Notes: generated by a model from the sequence alone, not told the origin. Positions 1 through 12,489 are shown, counted from the stretch's first letter. The stretch: DNA of 64,000 nt from Axinella damicornis (GCA_963931865.1 OZ007509.1:8264027-8328026); one strand, 5' to 3'. Program-made: numbers and translations.

Positions 1-3000
1 GGGTTTGCGCTCTCTGGATCGAGACGGATGGGTGACATGGAGATTAAATGTTGGTGAGTGCACATGCAAATCTATTCCGCTTCTCATAACTGTAGCCCGA
101 TGTCCTGATGCCTTTGTGCTTCCGGGTTTACACTCTCTGGATCGAGACGGATGGGTGACATGGAGATTAAATGTTGGTGAGTGCACATGCAAAATTATTC
201 TGCTCTTTGTTTCTGTAGCTAGTCCCTCCTGATGTCCTTATGCCTCTGTGCTTCCGGTTGTGCACTCTCTGGATAGGGACGCATGGGTGGCATGGAGATT
301 GAATTTAGGTGAGTGCACATGCAAATCTATATATTCCGCTTCTCATAACTGTAGCCCGATGTCCTGATGCCTTTGTGCCTCCGGGTTTGCGCTCTCTGGA
401 TCGGGATGGATGGGTGGCATGGAGATTGAATTTAGGTGAGTGCACATGCAAACCTATTCCACTTTTGGTCACTGTAGCAAGTGCCTCCTGATGCCTCTGT
501 GGTTCGGGGTTTGCACTCTCTGGATGGAGACGGATGGATGACATGGAGATTAAATATTGGTGAGTGCACATGCAAATATATTCTGCTCTTCGTTTCTGTA
601 GCTAGTCCCTCCTGATGTCCTTATGCCTCTGTGCCTCCGGGTTTGCGCTCTCTGGATCGGGACGGATGGGTGGCATGGAGATTGAATTTAGGTGAGTGCA
701 CATGCAAATCTATATATTCCGTTCTCATAACTGTAGCCCGATGTCCTGATGCCTTTGTGCCTCCGGGTTTGTGCTCTCTGGATCGGGATGGATGGGTGGC
801 ATGGAGATTGAATTTAGGTGAGTGCACATGCAAATCTATATATTCCGCTTCTCATAACTGTAGCCCGATGTCCTGATGCCTTTGTGCCTCAGGGTTTGCG
901 CTCTCTGGATCGGGACGAATGGTGGCATGGAGATTGAATTTAGGTGAGTGCACACGCAAATCTATTGCCTTTTTCATTTCTGTAGCAAGTGCCTCCTAAT
1001 GTGCTTCCGGGTTTACACTCTCTGGATCGAGACGGATGGGTGACATGGAGATTAAATGTTGGTGAGTGCACATGCAAATATATTCTGCTCTTCGTTTTTG
1101 TAGCTAGTCCCTCCTGATGTCCTTATGCCTCTGTGCCTCCGGGTTTGCGCTCTCTGGATCGGGATGGATGGGTGGCATGGAGATTGAACTTAGGTGAGTT
1201 CACACGCAAATCTATTGCCCTTTTCATTACTGTAGCAAGTGCCTCCTAATGTCGTGATGCCTCTGTGCTTCCGGGTTTACACTCTCGGGATCGAGATGGA
1301 TGGGTGACATGGAGATTAAATGTTGGTGAGTGCACATGCAAATATATTCTGCTCTTCATTTCTGTAGCTAGTCCCTCCTGATGTCCTTATGCCTCTGTGC
1401 TTCCGGGTTTGTGCTCTCTGGATCGGGACGGATGGGTGGCATGGAGATTGAATTTAGGTGAGTGCACATGCAAATCTATATATTCCGCTTCTCATAACTG
1501 TAGCCCGATGTCCTGATGCCTTTGTTTCTCCGGGTTTGCGCTCTCTGGATAGGGATGGATGGGTGGCATGGAGATTGAATTTAGGTGAGTGCACATGCAA
1601 ACCTATTCCACTTTTGGTCACTGTAGCAAGTGCCTCCTGATGCCTCTGTGGTTCGGGGTTTGCGCTCTCTGGATCGAGACGGATGGGTGGCATGGAGATT
1701 AAATGTTGGTGAGTGCACATGCAAATCTATTCCGCTTCTCATAACTGTAGCCCGATGTCCTGATGCCTTTGTGCCTCCGGGTTTGCGCTCTCTGGATCGG
1801 GACGAATGGGTGGCATGGAGATTGAATTTAGGTGAGTGCACACGCAAATCTATTGCCTTTTTCATTACTGTAGCAAGTGCCTCCTAATGTGCTTCCGGGT
1901 TTACACTCTCTGGATCGAGACGGATGGGTGACATGGAGATTAAATGTTGGTGAGTGCACATGCAAATATATTCTGCTCTTCGTTTCTGTAGCTAATCCCT
2001 CCTGATGTCCTTATGCCTCTGTGCTTCCGGTTGTGCACTCTCTGGATAGGGACACATGGGTGGCATGGAGATTGAATTTAGGTGAGTGCACATGCAAATC
2101 TATATATTCCGCTTCTCGTAACTGTAGCCCGATGTCCTGATGCCTTTGTGCCTCCGGGTTTGCGCTCTCTGGATCGGGATGGATGGGTGGCATGGAGATT
2201 GAATTTAGGTGAGTGCACATGCAAACCTATTCCACTTTTGGTCACTGTAGCAAGTGCCTCCTGATGCCTCTGTGGTTCGGGGTTTGCACTCTCTGGATGG
2301 AGACGGATGGATGACATGGAGATTAAATATTGGTGAGTGCACATGCAAATATATTCTGCTCTTCGTTTCTGTAGCTAGTCCCTCCTGATGTCCTTATGCC
2401 TCTGTGCCTCCGGGTTTGCGCTCTCTGGATCGGGATGGATGGGTGGCATGGAGATTGAACTTAGGTGAGTTCACACGAAAATCTATTGCCCTTTTCATTA
2501 CTGTAGCAATGCCTCCTAATGTCCTGATGCCTCTGTGCTTCCGGGTTTACACTCTCGGGATCGAGACGGATGGGTGACATGGAGATTAAATGTTGGTGAG
2601 TGCACATGCAAATATATTCTGCTCTTCATTTCTGTAGCTAGTCCCTCCTGATGTCCTTATATGCCTCTGTGCTTCCGGGTTTGTGCTCTCTGGATCGGGA
2701 CGGATGGGTGGCATGGAGATTGAACTTAGGTGAGTGCACATGCAAATCTATATATTCCGTTCTCATAACTGTAGCCCAATGTCCTGATGCCTTTGTGCCT
2801 CCGGGTTTGTGCTCTCTGGATGGGGATGGATGGGTGGCATGGAGATTGAATTTAGGTGAGTGCACATGCAAACCTATTCCACTTTTGGTCACTGTAGCAA
2901 GTGCCTCCTGATGCCTCTGTGGTTCAGGGTTTGCGCTCTCTGGATCGAGACGGATGGGTGACATGGAGATTAAATGTTGGTGAGTGCACATGCAAATCTA

Positions 3001-4075
3001 TTCCGCTTCTCATAACTGTAGCCCGATGTCCTGATGCCTTTGTGCCTCCGGGTTTGCGCTCTCTGGATCGGGACGAATGGGTGGCATGGAGATTGAATTT
3101 AGGTGAGTGCACACGCAAATCTGTTGCCTTTTTCATTACTGTAGCAAGTGCCTCCTAATGTGCTTCCGGGTTTACACTCTCTGAATCGAGACCGATGGGT
3201 GACATGGAGATTAAATGTTGGTGAGTGCACATGCAAATATATTCTGCTCTTTGTTTCTGTAGCTAGTCCCTCCTGATGTCCTTATGCCTCTGTGCTTCCG
3301 GTTGTGCACTCTCTGGATAGGGACGCATGGGTGGCATGGAGATTGAATTTAGGTGAGTGCACATGCAAATCTATATATTCCGCTTCTCATAACTGTAGCC
3401 CGATGTCCTGATGCCTTTGTGCCTCCGGGTTTGCGCTCTCTGGATCGGGACGGATGGGTGGCATGGAGATTGAATTTAGGTGAGTGCACATGCAAACCTA
3501 TTCCACTTTTGGTCACTGTAGCAAGTACCTCCTGATGCCTCTGTGGTTCGGGGATTGCGCTCTCTGGATCGAGACGGATGGGTGACATGGAGATTAAATG
3601 TTGGTGAGTGCACATACTAATATATTCTGCTCTTCGTTAAACCTAATCTGCTTTTCGTTACTGTAGCAAGTGCCTCCTGATGCCTCTGTGGTTCCGGGTT
3701 TGCGCTCTCTGGATCAAGACGGATGGGTGACATGGAGATTGAATGTTAGTGAGTGCACATGCAAATATAATTATTCTGCTCTTCATTTCTGTAGCTAATC
3801 CCTCCTGATGTCCTTATGCCTCTGTGCTTCCGGTTGTGCACTCTCTGTATCGGGACGGTTAGGTGGCATGGATATTGAATTTAGGTGAGTGCACATGCAA
3901 ATCTATATATTCCGTTCTCATAACTGTAGCCCGATGTCCTGATGCCTTTGTGCCTCCGGGTTTGTGCTCTCTGGATCGGGATGGATGGGTGGCATGGAGA
4001 TTGAACTTAGGATTGAACTGTTGTGCACTCTCTGGATCGAGACGAATGTGTGGAAGAACAACGTGAGATTAAACT
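1..4075. repeat. Minisatellite array, about 32 units of 117-140 bp
   Basis: A tandem array fills the left end of the window and is cut by the window edge. The anchor CATGGAGATT recurs about 32 times with spacings of roughly 119 to 140 bp. Units fall into a few subtypes that differ in the stretch between the anchors (for example those with CCACTTTTGGTCACTGTAG near 460, 1610, 2235, 2880 and 3505), and subtypes recur in the same order, giving a loose higher-order structure. Each unit holds a donor-like AGGTGAGTGCAC after the anchor and, 30-40 bp later, an acceptor-like pyrimidine stretch ending CTGTAG. Short open frames on both strands are products of the repeat and are not counted as genes. A single relic unit sits at 14185-14235. 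Confidence 0.93.
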
Positions 4076-4116
4076 TCTCTTATGTTGTTGTGTAAACTCT
4101 GGTGTTTGTTTTTTTG

Positions 4117-4950
4117 TCAATGTAGAGTTCCTGGAGGGCCTAATAGTGATGACAATGCAGGTATGACCACATCCACACCAACACACAAGTGTTTCATTTT
4201 GGGATGAGGTGACAGCTGCTGCTACATGCAGTATGAGCTCAATCAGTGGGAGCTACAAGACAGCCCTGGCATCTGACTCCTCAAGGTACGTAAACCAATC
4301 ACCAACATATATACTGGGCGTAATTATTATAAGGAACAGATTTCTCTTCAGTGGATTGTGAAATATCATTGCTGTTCTTCTGCAGTCCCTTCCAGATAGA
4401 GAGCCAACACTGGTAGTTTGAAACTATGAGAAGCTTGATCTGCGGAAGTTAAAGCACGACATCCCCAGATACACTAATTCTGGAGTCAGTGTAGTCCAAC
4501 AACAGTGGTGGAAGGCCATGATTGACATGCTGGAGTTGGAGCAGGAGGCTTGCCACTAAGGTGGAAGCTGGCTACTGGAGGAGCTCCTTCAGGTGAAGAG
4601 AACACTCACAGCTCAGCATACCAATGTCAACCACTATTACATACCAGGGTATCAGTGGAAAGACGTGATATTCCGAAGGTATGCAGCTGCAAGAATGCAC
4701 GTGTACATGTATAATACTTGGTAGAGTCCATTAATGAACTGTCAGTGATCGCTCTTGCAATTGGGTATATTTCCTTGTTCGTCATGGCAGGAGTCGGCAC
4801 AAAGGACAAGTGCAAGATATCATCCAAGAGAGGAGCCATAGCAGGAGTGGAAAACAGGGATAGAGTGAGAGACGACAGCTACAGGGGAAGACCGATCAAA
4901 AGACAGGCATCATAAGACTCAGAGGAGTCGGCTCAGGTATATGCTTACAT
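4117..4950 (+). pseudogene. Unidentified repeat-borne coding-like segment (copy 1)
   Basis: This opens each macrosatellite unit (other copies at 6836-7500, 9421-10070 and 14338-14870). Translated pieces include a stretch with YEKLDLRKLKHDIPRYTNSG near 4425, a WKAMIDMLELEQEACH segment near 4515, and a basic stretch containing RGRPKRQAS near 4890. Only copy 1 carries the 4340-4530 part; copies 2 and 3 have lost it. Stops and frameshifts interrupt every copy. I do not recognise the family. It could be a retroelement spacer or exons of the same host gene that donated the glycosyltransferase exons. Confidence 0.45.
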
Positions 4951-5187
4951 GATGTACGAGTATAGTTGTTCTTACTGAAACCAAGCCTACTACGTGCTCG
5001 CCCCACAATGTTGCACATTCCACTAGTAATTAGTAATTCCCCTATGGTTTGTTTGAAAATCCTTTAGTACTGAATGTCTGAAATGTCAGTAGCATCCCAA
5101 ACATACATTTGGACCAACTTATAAAATACAACATAGTACGTTTATGACCCAAATTTTGCCAATGAATTACCATGAAATTTAAACAGC

Positions 5188-5712
5188 TTGAAATTCAGTA
5201 ACACATTAGGATCAAATTTATTTGTCATAAGAGCTTTGAACAAGAACTCACAGTGTGCTCATATTATGTTGAACATCATGTATAATTATGCTCTAGACAG
5301 GTCAGCAGTACGAGACCTTGCAGAACTACGCGCACTCAAGAAGCTGTGTGTCGAGATGTGCATTACTGTGTACGGGAAGAGGAGGGAGGAGCTGGTTGCG
5401 GCCTTTATGGAGACGCCAGCAACGGAGGTCGGTGTTGACGAGAGGGCTGACAAAACACTCGCAGGCGCGGAACCTGTGGAGCTGGTTGGGATCATGATGC
5501 AGATGCAGTGGATGGCAGATCAGCAGAGGAGACAATTGCAAGAGGAGTCTCAGAGGAGACAAGAGGTGTGGATGCTGGCGCAGCAGGAGGCACTGTGGCA
5601 GCTCTGGGAAGGGATGAGAGCTCACCAGGAGGGAGGAAGAACCGCAGCGGAGGAGGCCCGCAGAGCAGCCAGAACTCCGAAGCCAATGCTGCAGAAGTTC
5701 ATACATGTTTGA
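5188..5712 (+). pseudogene. Retroelement Gag-like fragment, copy 1
   Basis: An open frame of about 174 residues has an N-terminal basic and helical part (LRALKKLCVEMC), a conserved acidic linker (PATEVGVDERADKTLAGAEP), then a Gln/Arg/Glu-rich coiled-coil-like stretch (QQRRQ...). Copies 2-5 carry the same protein. In the better copies the frame continues into a SCAN-like Gag core. Here the frame shifts just before the core sequence of the FERVAAQEWPRE type, leaving the downstream part in another frame. The protein would be the structural Gag of a Ty3/gypsy-type LTR retrotransposon; that is inference from the fuller copy near 15.8-16.4 kb. This copy is broken. Confidence 0.65.
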
Positions 5713-6430
5713 GAGTTGCAGCACAGGAGTGGCTCAGGGAGACATGGGCTACACAATTGGCTGGTTTATTGTCTGCATGGTAATACTCTTGACAGCTTTC
5801 TTCTCCCCTCAGATAGGTCCAGGGACTATGGCAATTTGAAGGCCGCAATTTTGAGACGGTATATGAAGTGAATCCCGAGACGTACCCGCGGCGATAGACA
5901 CCTCATCAAAAACGGGTCATGGGAGGAGGCCCTGAGAGTTTGGAAGAGTCAGGACACCTCATCAAAACATACAAGAAAACTATAAGATATAATCCATCCC
6001 GTTATTGCACTCAAGCAGGTCTATTAGTCATTTAGAGACCTTAGGAATGCATGTGCAATGTGGCACTGACAATAATGTGACCTGACTAGAGCAGCATAAT
6101 ATATGAGTTCTTGTTCAAATTTAGCTCCAGCTGTCTGTTCGTGACATTCGTCCCCCCTTTAGGGTTTGGCATTCTCATAACTATAGAGATAGTGTTCGAA
6201 GAAGTTAAATGCCCAAACTATTGTGAGACATTCTTTCTCCACAGTGGAGTATCCATCTCCCTTGGCTTCAGCTTTCTGCTGGTATCGTAGTCTAACTATA
6301 GCAGACAAGTAGCTATGTATTGTGATATGCCACACATTTGTGGTGAGGGAACGTGGGTTAGTTAGAGAATTAAGAGTCTTGTAAATGTTTATTGATCCTA
6401 AATGGATTATTTCACTGCACGTATACTTCC

Positions 6431-6763
6431 CATGCTAGCGAGCAGAGCCATACACAAAGGACACGTACCCAGGGACCAATACTGGGTGGTACTACAACAG
6501 GCTGATGTGGTGTTTCTACTGTCAAGCACAAGTTCTTTGATGTGGCCAGGTGAGTTTTTGTGTGCATGGAATTCCGAGCCCATTCAGATGGTGTTAGATA
6601 TATGGGTCATGTATGATTGGGTGCATGCTCACTACAGCGGCCAACATCTTTCTAGCTGGTAGCTTAATCATGACTGTACCTGATTGATCGTTAGGGTTGA
6701 AGCTAGCTACCATGTGTGGTTGCTACCCGCTGTGCCCAAACCGACCAGAAGTGTATAACAGCC
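6431..6763 (+). pseudogene. GTDC1/QTMAN-like glycosyltransferase exon pair, copy 1
   Basis: Two adjacent exon relics match the C-terminal half of the DUF3524/GT glycosyltransferase GTDC1 (tRNA-queuosine mannosyltransferase, QTMAN). Exon A (to 6549, followed by GTGAGT) reads HKGHVPRDQYW then LQQADVV. The stretch expected to read STAKHEFFGVA is out of frame because one G is missing from the GTGGTGTTTCTACTG context. Exon B (from 6695, after TTAG) should read as the CGCYPLCPNRLVYPE motif, but this copy has lost about ten bases inside it. The copy runs straight into retroelement sequence at the CCAGAACTCCG junction. Confidence 0.65.
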
Positions 6764-7843
6764 AGAACTCCGGAGGTGCCTGTTGATGTCCTCCCTGGGA
6801 TTCAGGACTGCTCTCCTGGGCAAGAGTTCTAAGAATGTCAATGTAGAGTTCCTGGAAGGCCTAATAGTGATGACAATGCATGTATGACCACAACCAAACC
6901 AACACACAAGTGTTTCATTTTGGGATGGGAAGTGACAGCTGCTGTTACATGCAGTATGAGCTCAATCAGTGGGAGCTACAAGACAGCCCTGGCATCCAAC
7001 TCCTCAAGGTACGTAAACCATTTACCAACATATATACTGGGCGTAATTATTATAAGGGACAGATTTCCCTTCATGGTTGACATGCTGCAGGAGGCTTGCC
7101 ATCAAGGTGGATGCTGGCTACTGGAGGAGCTCCTTCAGGTGAAGAGAACACTCACAGCTCAGCATACAAGTGTCAACCAGTCTGCAGAGGCTGCAACACT
7201 TTTACATACCAGGGTATCAGGGAAAGACGTGATATTCCGAAGGTATGCAGCTGCAAGAATGCACGTGTACATGTATAATGCTTGGTAGAGTCCATTAATG
7301 AACTGTCAGTGATCGCTCTTGCAATTGGGATGTATTTCCTTGTTCGTCATGGCAGGAGTCGGCACAAAGGACACAAGTGTAAGATATCAGCCAAGAGAGG
7401 AGCCATAGCAGGAGTGGAAAACAGGGATAGAGTGAGAGACGACAGCTACAGGGGAAGACCGAAAAGACAGGCATCATAAGACTCAGAGGAGTCGGCTCAG
7501 GTATACGCTTAGATGATGTATGAGTATAGCTGTTCTTACTGAAACCAAGCCTACTACGTGCTCGCCCCACAATGTTGCACATTCCACTAGTAATTAGTAA
7601 TTCCCCTATGGTTTGTTTGAAAATCCTTTAGTACTGAATGTCTGAAATGTCAGTAGCATCCCAAATATTCATTTGGACCAACTTATACAATACAACATAG
7701 TTTTACGTTTATGACCCAAATTTTGCCAATGAATTACCATGGAATTTCAACAGCTTGAAATTCAGTAACACATTAGGACCAAATTTATTTGTCATGAACA
7801 GACAGCAAGAGCTTTGAACAAGAACTCACAATGAACTCATATT

Positions 7844-8422
7844 ATGTTGAACATCATGTATAATTATGCTCTAGACAGGTCAGCAGTACGAGACCGTGCA
7901 GAACTACGCGCACTCAAGAAGCTGTGTGTCGAGATGTGCATTACTGTGTACGGGAAGAGGAAGGAGGAGCTGGTCGCGGCCTTTATGGAGACGCCAGCAA
8001 CGGAGATCAGTGTTGACGAGAGGGCTGACAAAACACTCCCAGGCGCGGAACCTGTGGAGCTGGTTGGGATCATGATGCAGATGATGCGGGAGCAGATGCA
8101 GTGGATGGCAGATCAGCAGAGGAGACAAGAGGAGTCTCAGAGGAAACAAGAGGTGTGGATGCTGGCGCAGCAGGAGGCACTGCGGCAGCTCTGGGAAGGG
8201 ATGAGAGCTCACCAGGAGGGAGGAAGAACCGCAGCGGAGGAGGCCCGCAGAGTAGCCAGAACTCCGAAGCCAATGCTGCAGAAGTTCATGGACATGTTTG
8301 AGAGTTGCAGCACAGGAGTGGCCCAGGGAGACATGGGCTACACAATTGGCTGGTTTATTGTCTGCATGGTAATACTCTTGACAGCTATTCTTCTCTCCCC
8401 TCAGATAGGTCCGGCAATTTGA
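7844..8422 (+). pseudogene. Retroelement Gag-like fragment, copy 2
   Basis: This is the second macrosatellite copy of the Gag-like frame. It has the same N-terminal helices, acidic linker and Gln-rich coiled coil as copy 1, plus an extra QMMREQMQW segment near 8080. It reads to KPMLQKFMDMFESCSTGVAQ before leaving frame: a base is missing relative to copies that read FERVAAQEWPRE. It then runs into an intron-like or unrelated tail. No downstream protease or polymerase follows in frame. Confidence 0.6.
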
Positions 8423-8703
8423 AGGCCGCAATTTTGAAACAGTATGTGAAGTGAATCCCGAGACGTACCCGCGGCGATAGACACCTCATCAAAAACGGGT
8501 CATGGGAGGAGGCCCTGAGAGTTTGGAAGAGTCAGGACACCTCATCAAAACATACAAGGAAACTGTAAGATATAATCCATCCAGTTATTGCACTCAACCA
8601 GGTCTATTAGCCATTTAGAGACCTTAGGAATGCATGTGCAAAGTGGCACTGACAATAATGTGACCTGACTAGAGCAGCATAATATATGAGTTCTTGTTCA
8701 AAT

Positions 8704-8919
8704 TTAGCTCCAGCTGTCTGTTCGTGACATTCGTCCCCCCTTTAGTGTTTGGCATTTCTCATAACTATAGAGATAGTGTTCGAATAAGTTAAATGCCCAA
8801 ACTATTGTGAGACATTCTTTCTCCACAGTGGAGTATCCATCTCCCTTGGCTTCAGCTTTCTGCTGGTATCGTAGTCTAACTATAGCAGACAAGTAGCTAT
8901 GTATTGTGATATGCCACAC
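8704..8919 (-). pseudogene. RNase H-like retroelement fragment, minus strand
   Basis: Reading the minus strand gives YSTVEKECLTIVWAF followed by FEHYLYSYEKC. This is the junction between reverse transcriptase thumb and RNase H typical of Ty3/gypsy Pol (the YS-T-EKE-L-IVWA motif). Equivalent copies lie near 6150-6310, 12494-12706, 17345-17545 and 19580-19720. Each is only about 60-70 residues. Its orientation is opposite to the Gag, protease and integrase pieces in the same unit, so the retroelement debris was rearranged or stems from two elements before amplification. Confidence 0.7.
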
Positions 8920-9011
8920 ATTTGTGGTGAGGGAATGCGGGTTAGTTAGAGAATTAAGAGTCTTGTAAATGTTTATTGATCCTAAATGGATTATTTCACT
9001 GCACGTATTCT

Positions 9012-9355
9012 TCCCATGCTAGGGAGCAGAGCCATACACAAAGGACACGTACCCAGGGTCCAATACTGGACGGTACTACAACAGGCTGATGTGGTTTTTC
9101 TACTGTCAACACAAGTTCTTTGGTGTGGCCAAGTGAGTTTTTGTGTGCATGGAATTCCGAGCCCATTCAGATGGTGTTAGATACCTGGGTCATGTATGAT
9201 TGGGTGCATGCTCACTACAGCGGCCAACATCTTTCTAGCTGGTAGCTTAATCATGACTGTACCTGATTGATCGTTAGGGTTGAAGCTAGCTACCATGTGT
9301 GGTTGCTACCCGCTGTGCCCAAACCGACTTGTATACCCAGAAGTGTATAGCAGCC
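9012..9355 (+). pseudogene. GTDC1/QTMAN-like exon pair, copy 2
   Basis: Exon A reads IHKGHVPR, then YWTVLQQADVV; it then loses frame at the same missing-G position as copy 1 and also has an altered CACAAG segment. Exon B, after TTAG near 9275, encodes the residues CGCYPLCPNRLVYPEV, preceded by a 2-base disturbance (TACCATGTG in place of TACATGTG). Retroelement protease-like sequence (PEVPVDVL) is joined a few bases after exon B. The protein role would be mannosylation of queuosine in tRNA in the intact host gene; these copies cannot encode it. Confidence 0.65.
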
Positions 9356-10387
9356 AGAACTCCGGAGGTGCCTGTTGATGTCCTCCCTGGGATTCAGGAC
9401 TGCTCTCCTGGGCAAGAGTTCTATGTAAAGTTCCTGGAAGGCCTAATAGTGATGACAATGCATGTATGACCACAACCAAACCAACACACAAGTGTTTCAT
9501 TTTGGGATGAGGTGACAGCTGCTGCTACATGCAGTATGAGCTCAATCAGTGGGAGCTACAAGACAGCCCTGGCATCCAACTCCTCAAGGTACGTAAACCA
9601 TTCACCAACATATATACTGGGCGTAATTATTATAAGGGACAGATTTCCCTTCATGGTTGACATGCTGCAGGAGGCTTGCCATCAAGGTGGATGCTGGCTA
9701 CTGGAGGAGCTCCTTCAGGTGAAGAGAACACTCACAGCTCAGCATACAAGTGTCAACCAGTCTGCAGAGGCTGCAACACTATTACATACCAGGGTATCAG
9801 TGGAAAGACGTGATATTCCGAAGGTATGCAGCTGCAAGAATGCACGTGTATAATACTTGGTAGAGTCCATTAATGAACTGTCAGTGATCGCTCTTGCAAT
9901 TGGGATGTATTTCCTTGTTCGTCATGGCAGGAGTCGGCACAAAGGACACAAGTGGATATCAGCCAAGAGAGGAGCCATAGCAGGAGTGGAAAACAGGGAT
10001 AGAGTGAGAGACGACAGCTACAGGGGAAGACCGAAAAGACAGGCATCATAAGACTCAGAGGAGTCGGCTCAGGTATATGCTTACATGATGTATGCATATG
10101 AGTATAGCTGTTCTTACTGAAACCAAGCCTACTACGTGCTCACCCCACAATGTTGCACATTCCACTAGTAGTAATTCCCCTGTGGTTTGTTTGAAAATCC
10201 TTTAGTACTGAATGTCTGAAATGTCAGTAGCATCCCAAATATACATTTGGACCAACTTATACAATACAACATAGTTTTACGTTTATGACCCAAATTTTGC
10301 CAATGAATTACCATGAAATTTCAACAGCTTGAAATTCAGTAACACATTAGGATCAAATTTATTTGTCATGAACAGACAGCAAGAGCT

Positions 10388-10948
10388 TTGAACAAGAACT
10401 CACAATGTACTCATATTATGTTGAACATCATGTATAATTATGCTCTAGACAGGTCAGCAGTACGAGACCTTGCAGAACTACGCGCCCTCAAGAAGCTGTG
10501 TGTCGAGATGTGCATTACTGTGTACGGGAAGAGGAAGGAGGAGCTGGTCGCGGCCTTTATGGAGACGCCAGCAACGGAGGTCGGTGTTGACGAGAGGGCT
10601 GACAAAACACTTGCAGGCGCGGAACCTGTGGAGCTGGTTGGGATCATGATGCAGATGCAGCGGGAGCAGATGCAGTTGATGGCAGATCAGCAGAGGAGAC
10701 AAGAGGAGTCTCAGAGGAGACAAGACGTGTGGATGCTGGCGCAGCAGGAGGCACTGTGGCAGCTCTGGGAAGGGATGAGAGCTCACCAGGAGGGAGGAAG
10801 AACCGCAGCGGAGGAGGCCCGCAGAGCAGCCAGAACTCCGAAGCCAATGCTGCAGAAGTTCACGGACATGTTTGAGAGGGTTGCAGCACAGGAGTGGCCC
10901 AGGGAGACATGGGCTACACAATTGGCTGGTTTATTGTCTGCATGGTAA
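10388..10948 (+). pseudogene. Retroelement Gag-like fragment, copy 3 (longest continuous)
   Basis: The 186-residue frame covers the N-terminal helices, acidic linker and Gln/Glu coiled coil. Unlike copies 1 and 2 it stays in frame into the SCAN-like core: MFERVAAQEWPRETWATQLA, ending LLSAW. The phrase 'W-P-R-E-x-W-A-x-x-L-A-x-L-L' is typical of Gag of Ty3/gypsy elements carrying a SCAN-like capsid. The rest of the core, present in copies near 16.1 and 18.1 kb, is missing here and is replaced by a short linker after a donor-like GTAATG. Confidence 0.7.
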
Positions 10949-11544
10949 TGCTCTTGACAGCTATTCTTGTCTCCCCTCAGATAGGTCCAGGGACTATGGC
11001 AATCTGAAGGCCGCAATTTTGACACGGCATATGAAGTGAATCCCGAGACATACCCGCGGCGATAGACACCTCATCAAAAACGGGTCACGGGAGGAGGCCT
11101 TGAGAGTTTGGAAGAGTCAGGACACCTCATCAAAACATACAAGGAAACTGTAAGATATAATCCATCCAGCTATTGCACTCAAGCAGGTCTATTAGCCATT
11201 TAGAGACCTTAGGAATGCATGTGCAATGTGGCACTGACAATAATGTGACCTGTCTAGAGCAGCATATTATATGAGTTCTTGTTCAAATTTAGCTCCAGCT
11301 GTCTGTTCGTGACATTCGTCCCCCCTTTAGTGTTTTGGCATTTCTCATAACTATAGAGATATTGTTCGAAGAAGTTAAATGCCCAAACTATTGTGCTGGT
11401 ATCGTAGTCTAACTAGCAGACAAGTAGCTATGTATTGTGATATGCCACACATTTGTGGTGAGGGAATGCGGGTTAGTTAGAGAATTAAGAGTCTTGTAAT
11501 TATTTATTGATCCTAAATGGATTATTTCACTGCACGTATACTTC

Positions 11545-11878
11545 CCATGCTAGGGAGCAGAGTCATACACAAAGGACACGTACCCAGGGACCAATACTGG
11601 ACGGTACTACAACAGGCTGATGTGGTATTTCTTCTGCCAAGCACAAGTTCTTTGGTGTGGCCAGGTGAGTTTTTGTGTGCACGGAATTCCGAGCCCATTC
11701 AGATGGTGTTAGAAACCTGGGTCATGTATGATTGGGTGCATGCTCACTACAGTGGCCAACATCTTTCCAGCTGGTAGCTTAATCATGACTGTACCTATAG
11801 GCTTGAAGCTAGCTACATGTGTGGTTGCTACCCGCTGTGCCCAAACCGACTTGTATACCCAGAAGTATATAGCAGCCA
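11545..11878 (+). pseudogene. GTDC1/QTMAN-like exon pair, copy 3 (best exon B)
   Basis: Exon A (to 11664, then GTGAGT) encodes RVIHKGHVPRDQYWTVLQQA plus DVV, and then frameshifts at the missing G before the AKHKFFGVA-type motif. Exon B (11801-11878, after CTATAG) is undamaged and reads LEASYMCGCYPLCPNRLVYP then EVYSS. This is the diagnostic GTDC1 C-terminal motif region. Intron phases agree: exon A ends in AG of an Arg codon and exon B supplies the G. Other copies: 12800-13170, 17680-18005 and 19850-19975 (exon A only). The last keeps the G but has lost a T in TTCTTTGG. No inspected copy of exon A is open throughout. Confidence 0.75.
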
Positions 11879-12146
11879 GAACTCCGGAGGTGCCTGTTGA
11901 TGTCGTCCTGGGGATTCAGGACTGCTCTCCTGGGCAAGAGTTCTAAGAATGACTTATCACTACCAGAGCCCAGAAGAGAGACCAGCTGAATGACAGTCTG
12001 TCATAGAATGGGAGCGGAGTTGGTCACCGAAGGAGGCCCTGAGTTTGGAGGAGTCGAGAGGTAGTGATGCCGTCACTGGAGGGCCTGTGAGTGAGAGCCT
12101 TTAACGAACTCCAGTTGACAGCCTGGAGAGCAGTGAGCGACTGGAA

Positions 12147-12330
12147 ATGTCACATCTGCTGATGACAGCCAACCTCAAGAAGGCTCAGGTGAAGCAAGCG
12201 CAAACGTGTGACAAGTCACTGGAAGTCGGAGATGACGTTCCGGTCCTCAATCCAGTCGGACAGACCAAGCAGAAGGTAGCACTAGCACTCCTGGCCTATA
12301 ATGCTTTGAACTTAATGAGGTCTCTAAAAT
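12147..12330 (+). pseudogene. Retroelement integrase C-terminal-like fragment
   Basis: The frame reads LKKAQVKQAQTCDKSLEVGD then DVPVLNPVGQ. This resembles the tail of Ty3/gypsy integrases, where a 'KKAQ...YDK...F-VGD-VLVL-P' segment precedes the GPY/F module; the GPY part itself is absent. Parallel copies are at about 13840-13960, 17010-17130 and 19150-19265. It lies downstream of protease-like sequence (PVDV-LGI-D), consistent with a collapsed element of which most of the polymerase is gone. Confidence 0.55.
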
Positions 12331-12489
12331 CCAATAGACACCTCATCAAAACATACATGTACAGGGAAACTGAAAGATATAGGTTATTGCACTCAAGCAG
12401 GTCTATTAGCCATTCAGAGACCTTAGGAATGCATGTGCAAAGTGGCACCGACAATGTGACCTGTCTAGAGCAGCATAATATACAAGTTC

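Noticed and set aside
305..3615. Many overlapping frames of 60-117 residues on both strands in the left 4 kb
   Set aside because: They repeat with the minisatellite unit, start and stop at the same places in each copy, and have no conserved-protein character.
1..4075. CRISPR-like array
   Set aside because: Units are tandem and variable, without constant repeats and unique spacers; the window is eukaryotic.
7295..7582. Minus-strand 95-residue frame with Cys-rich stretch, repeated at 9870 and 14613
   Set aside because: It is antisense to the basic RGRPKRQAS segment of the macrosatellite unit and has no independent conservation.
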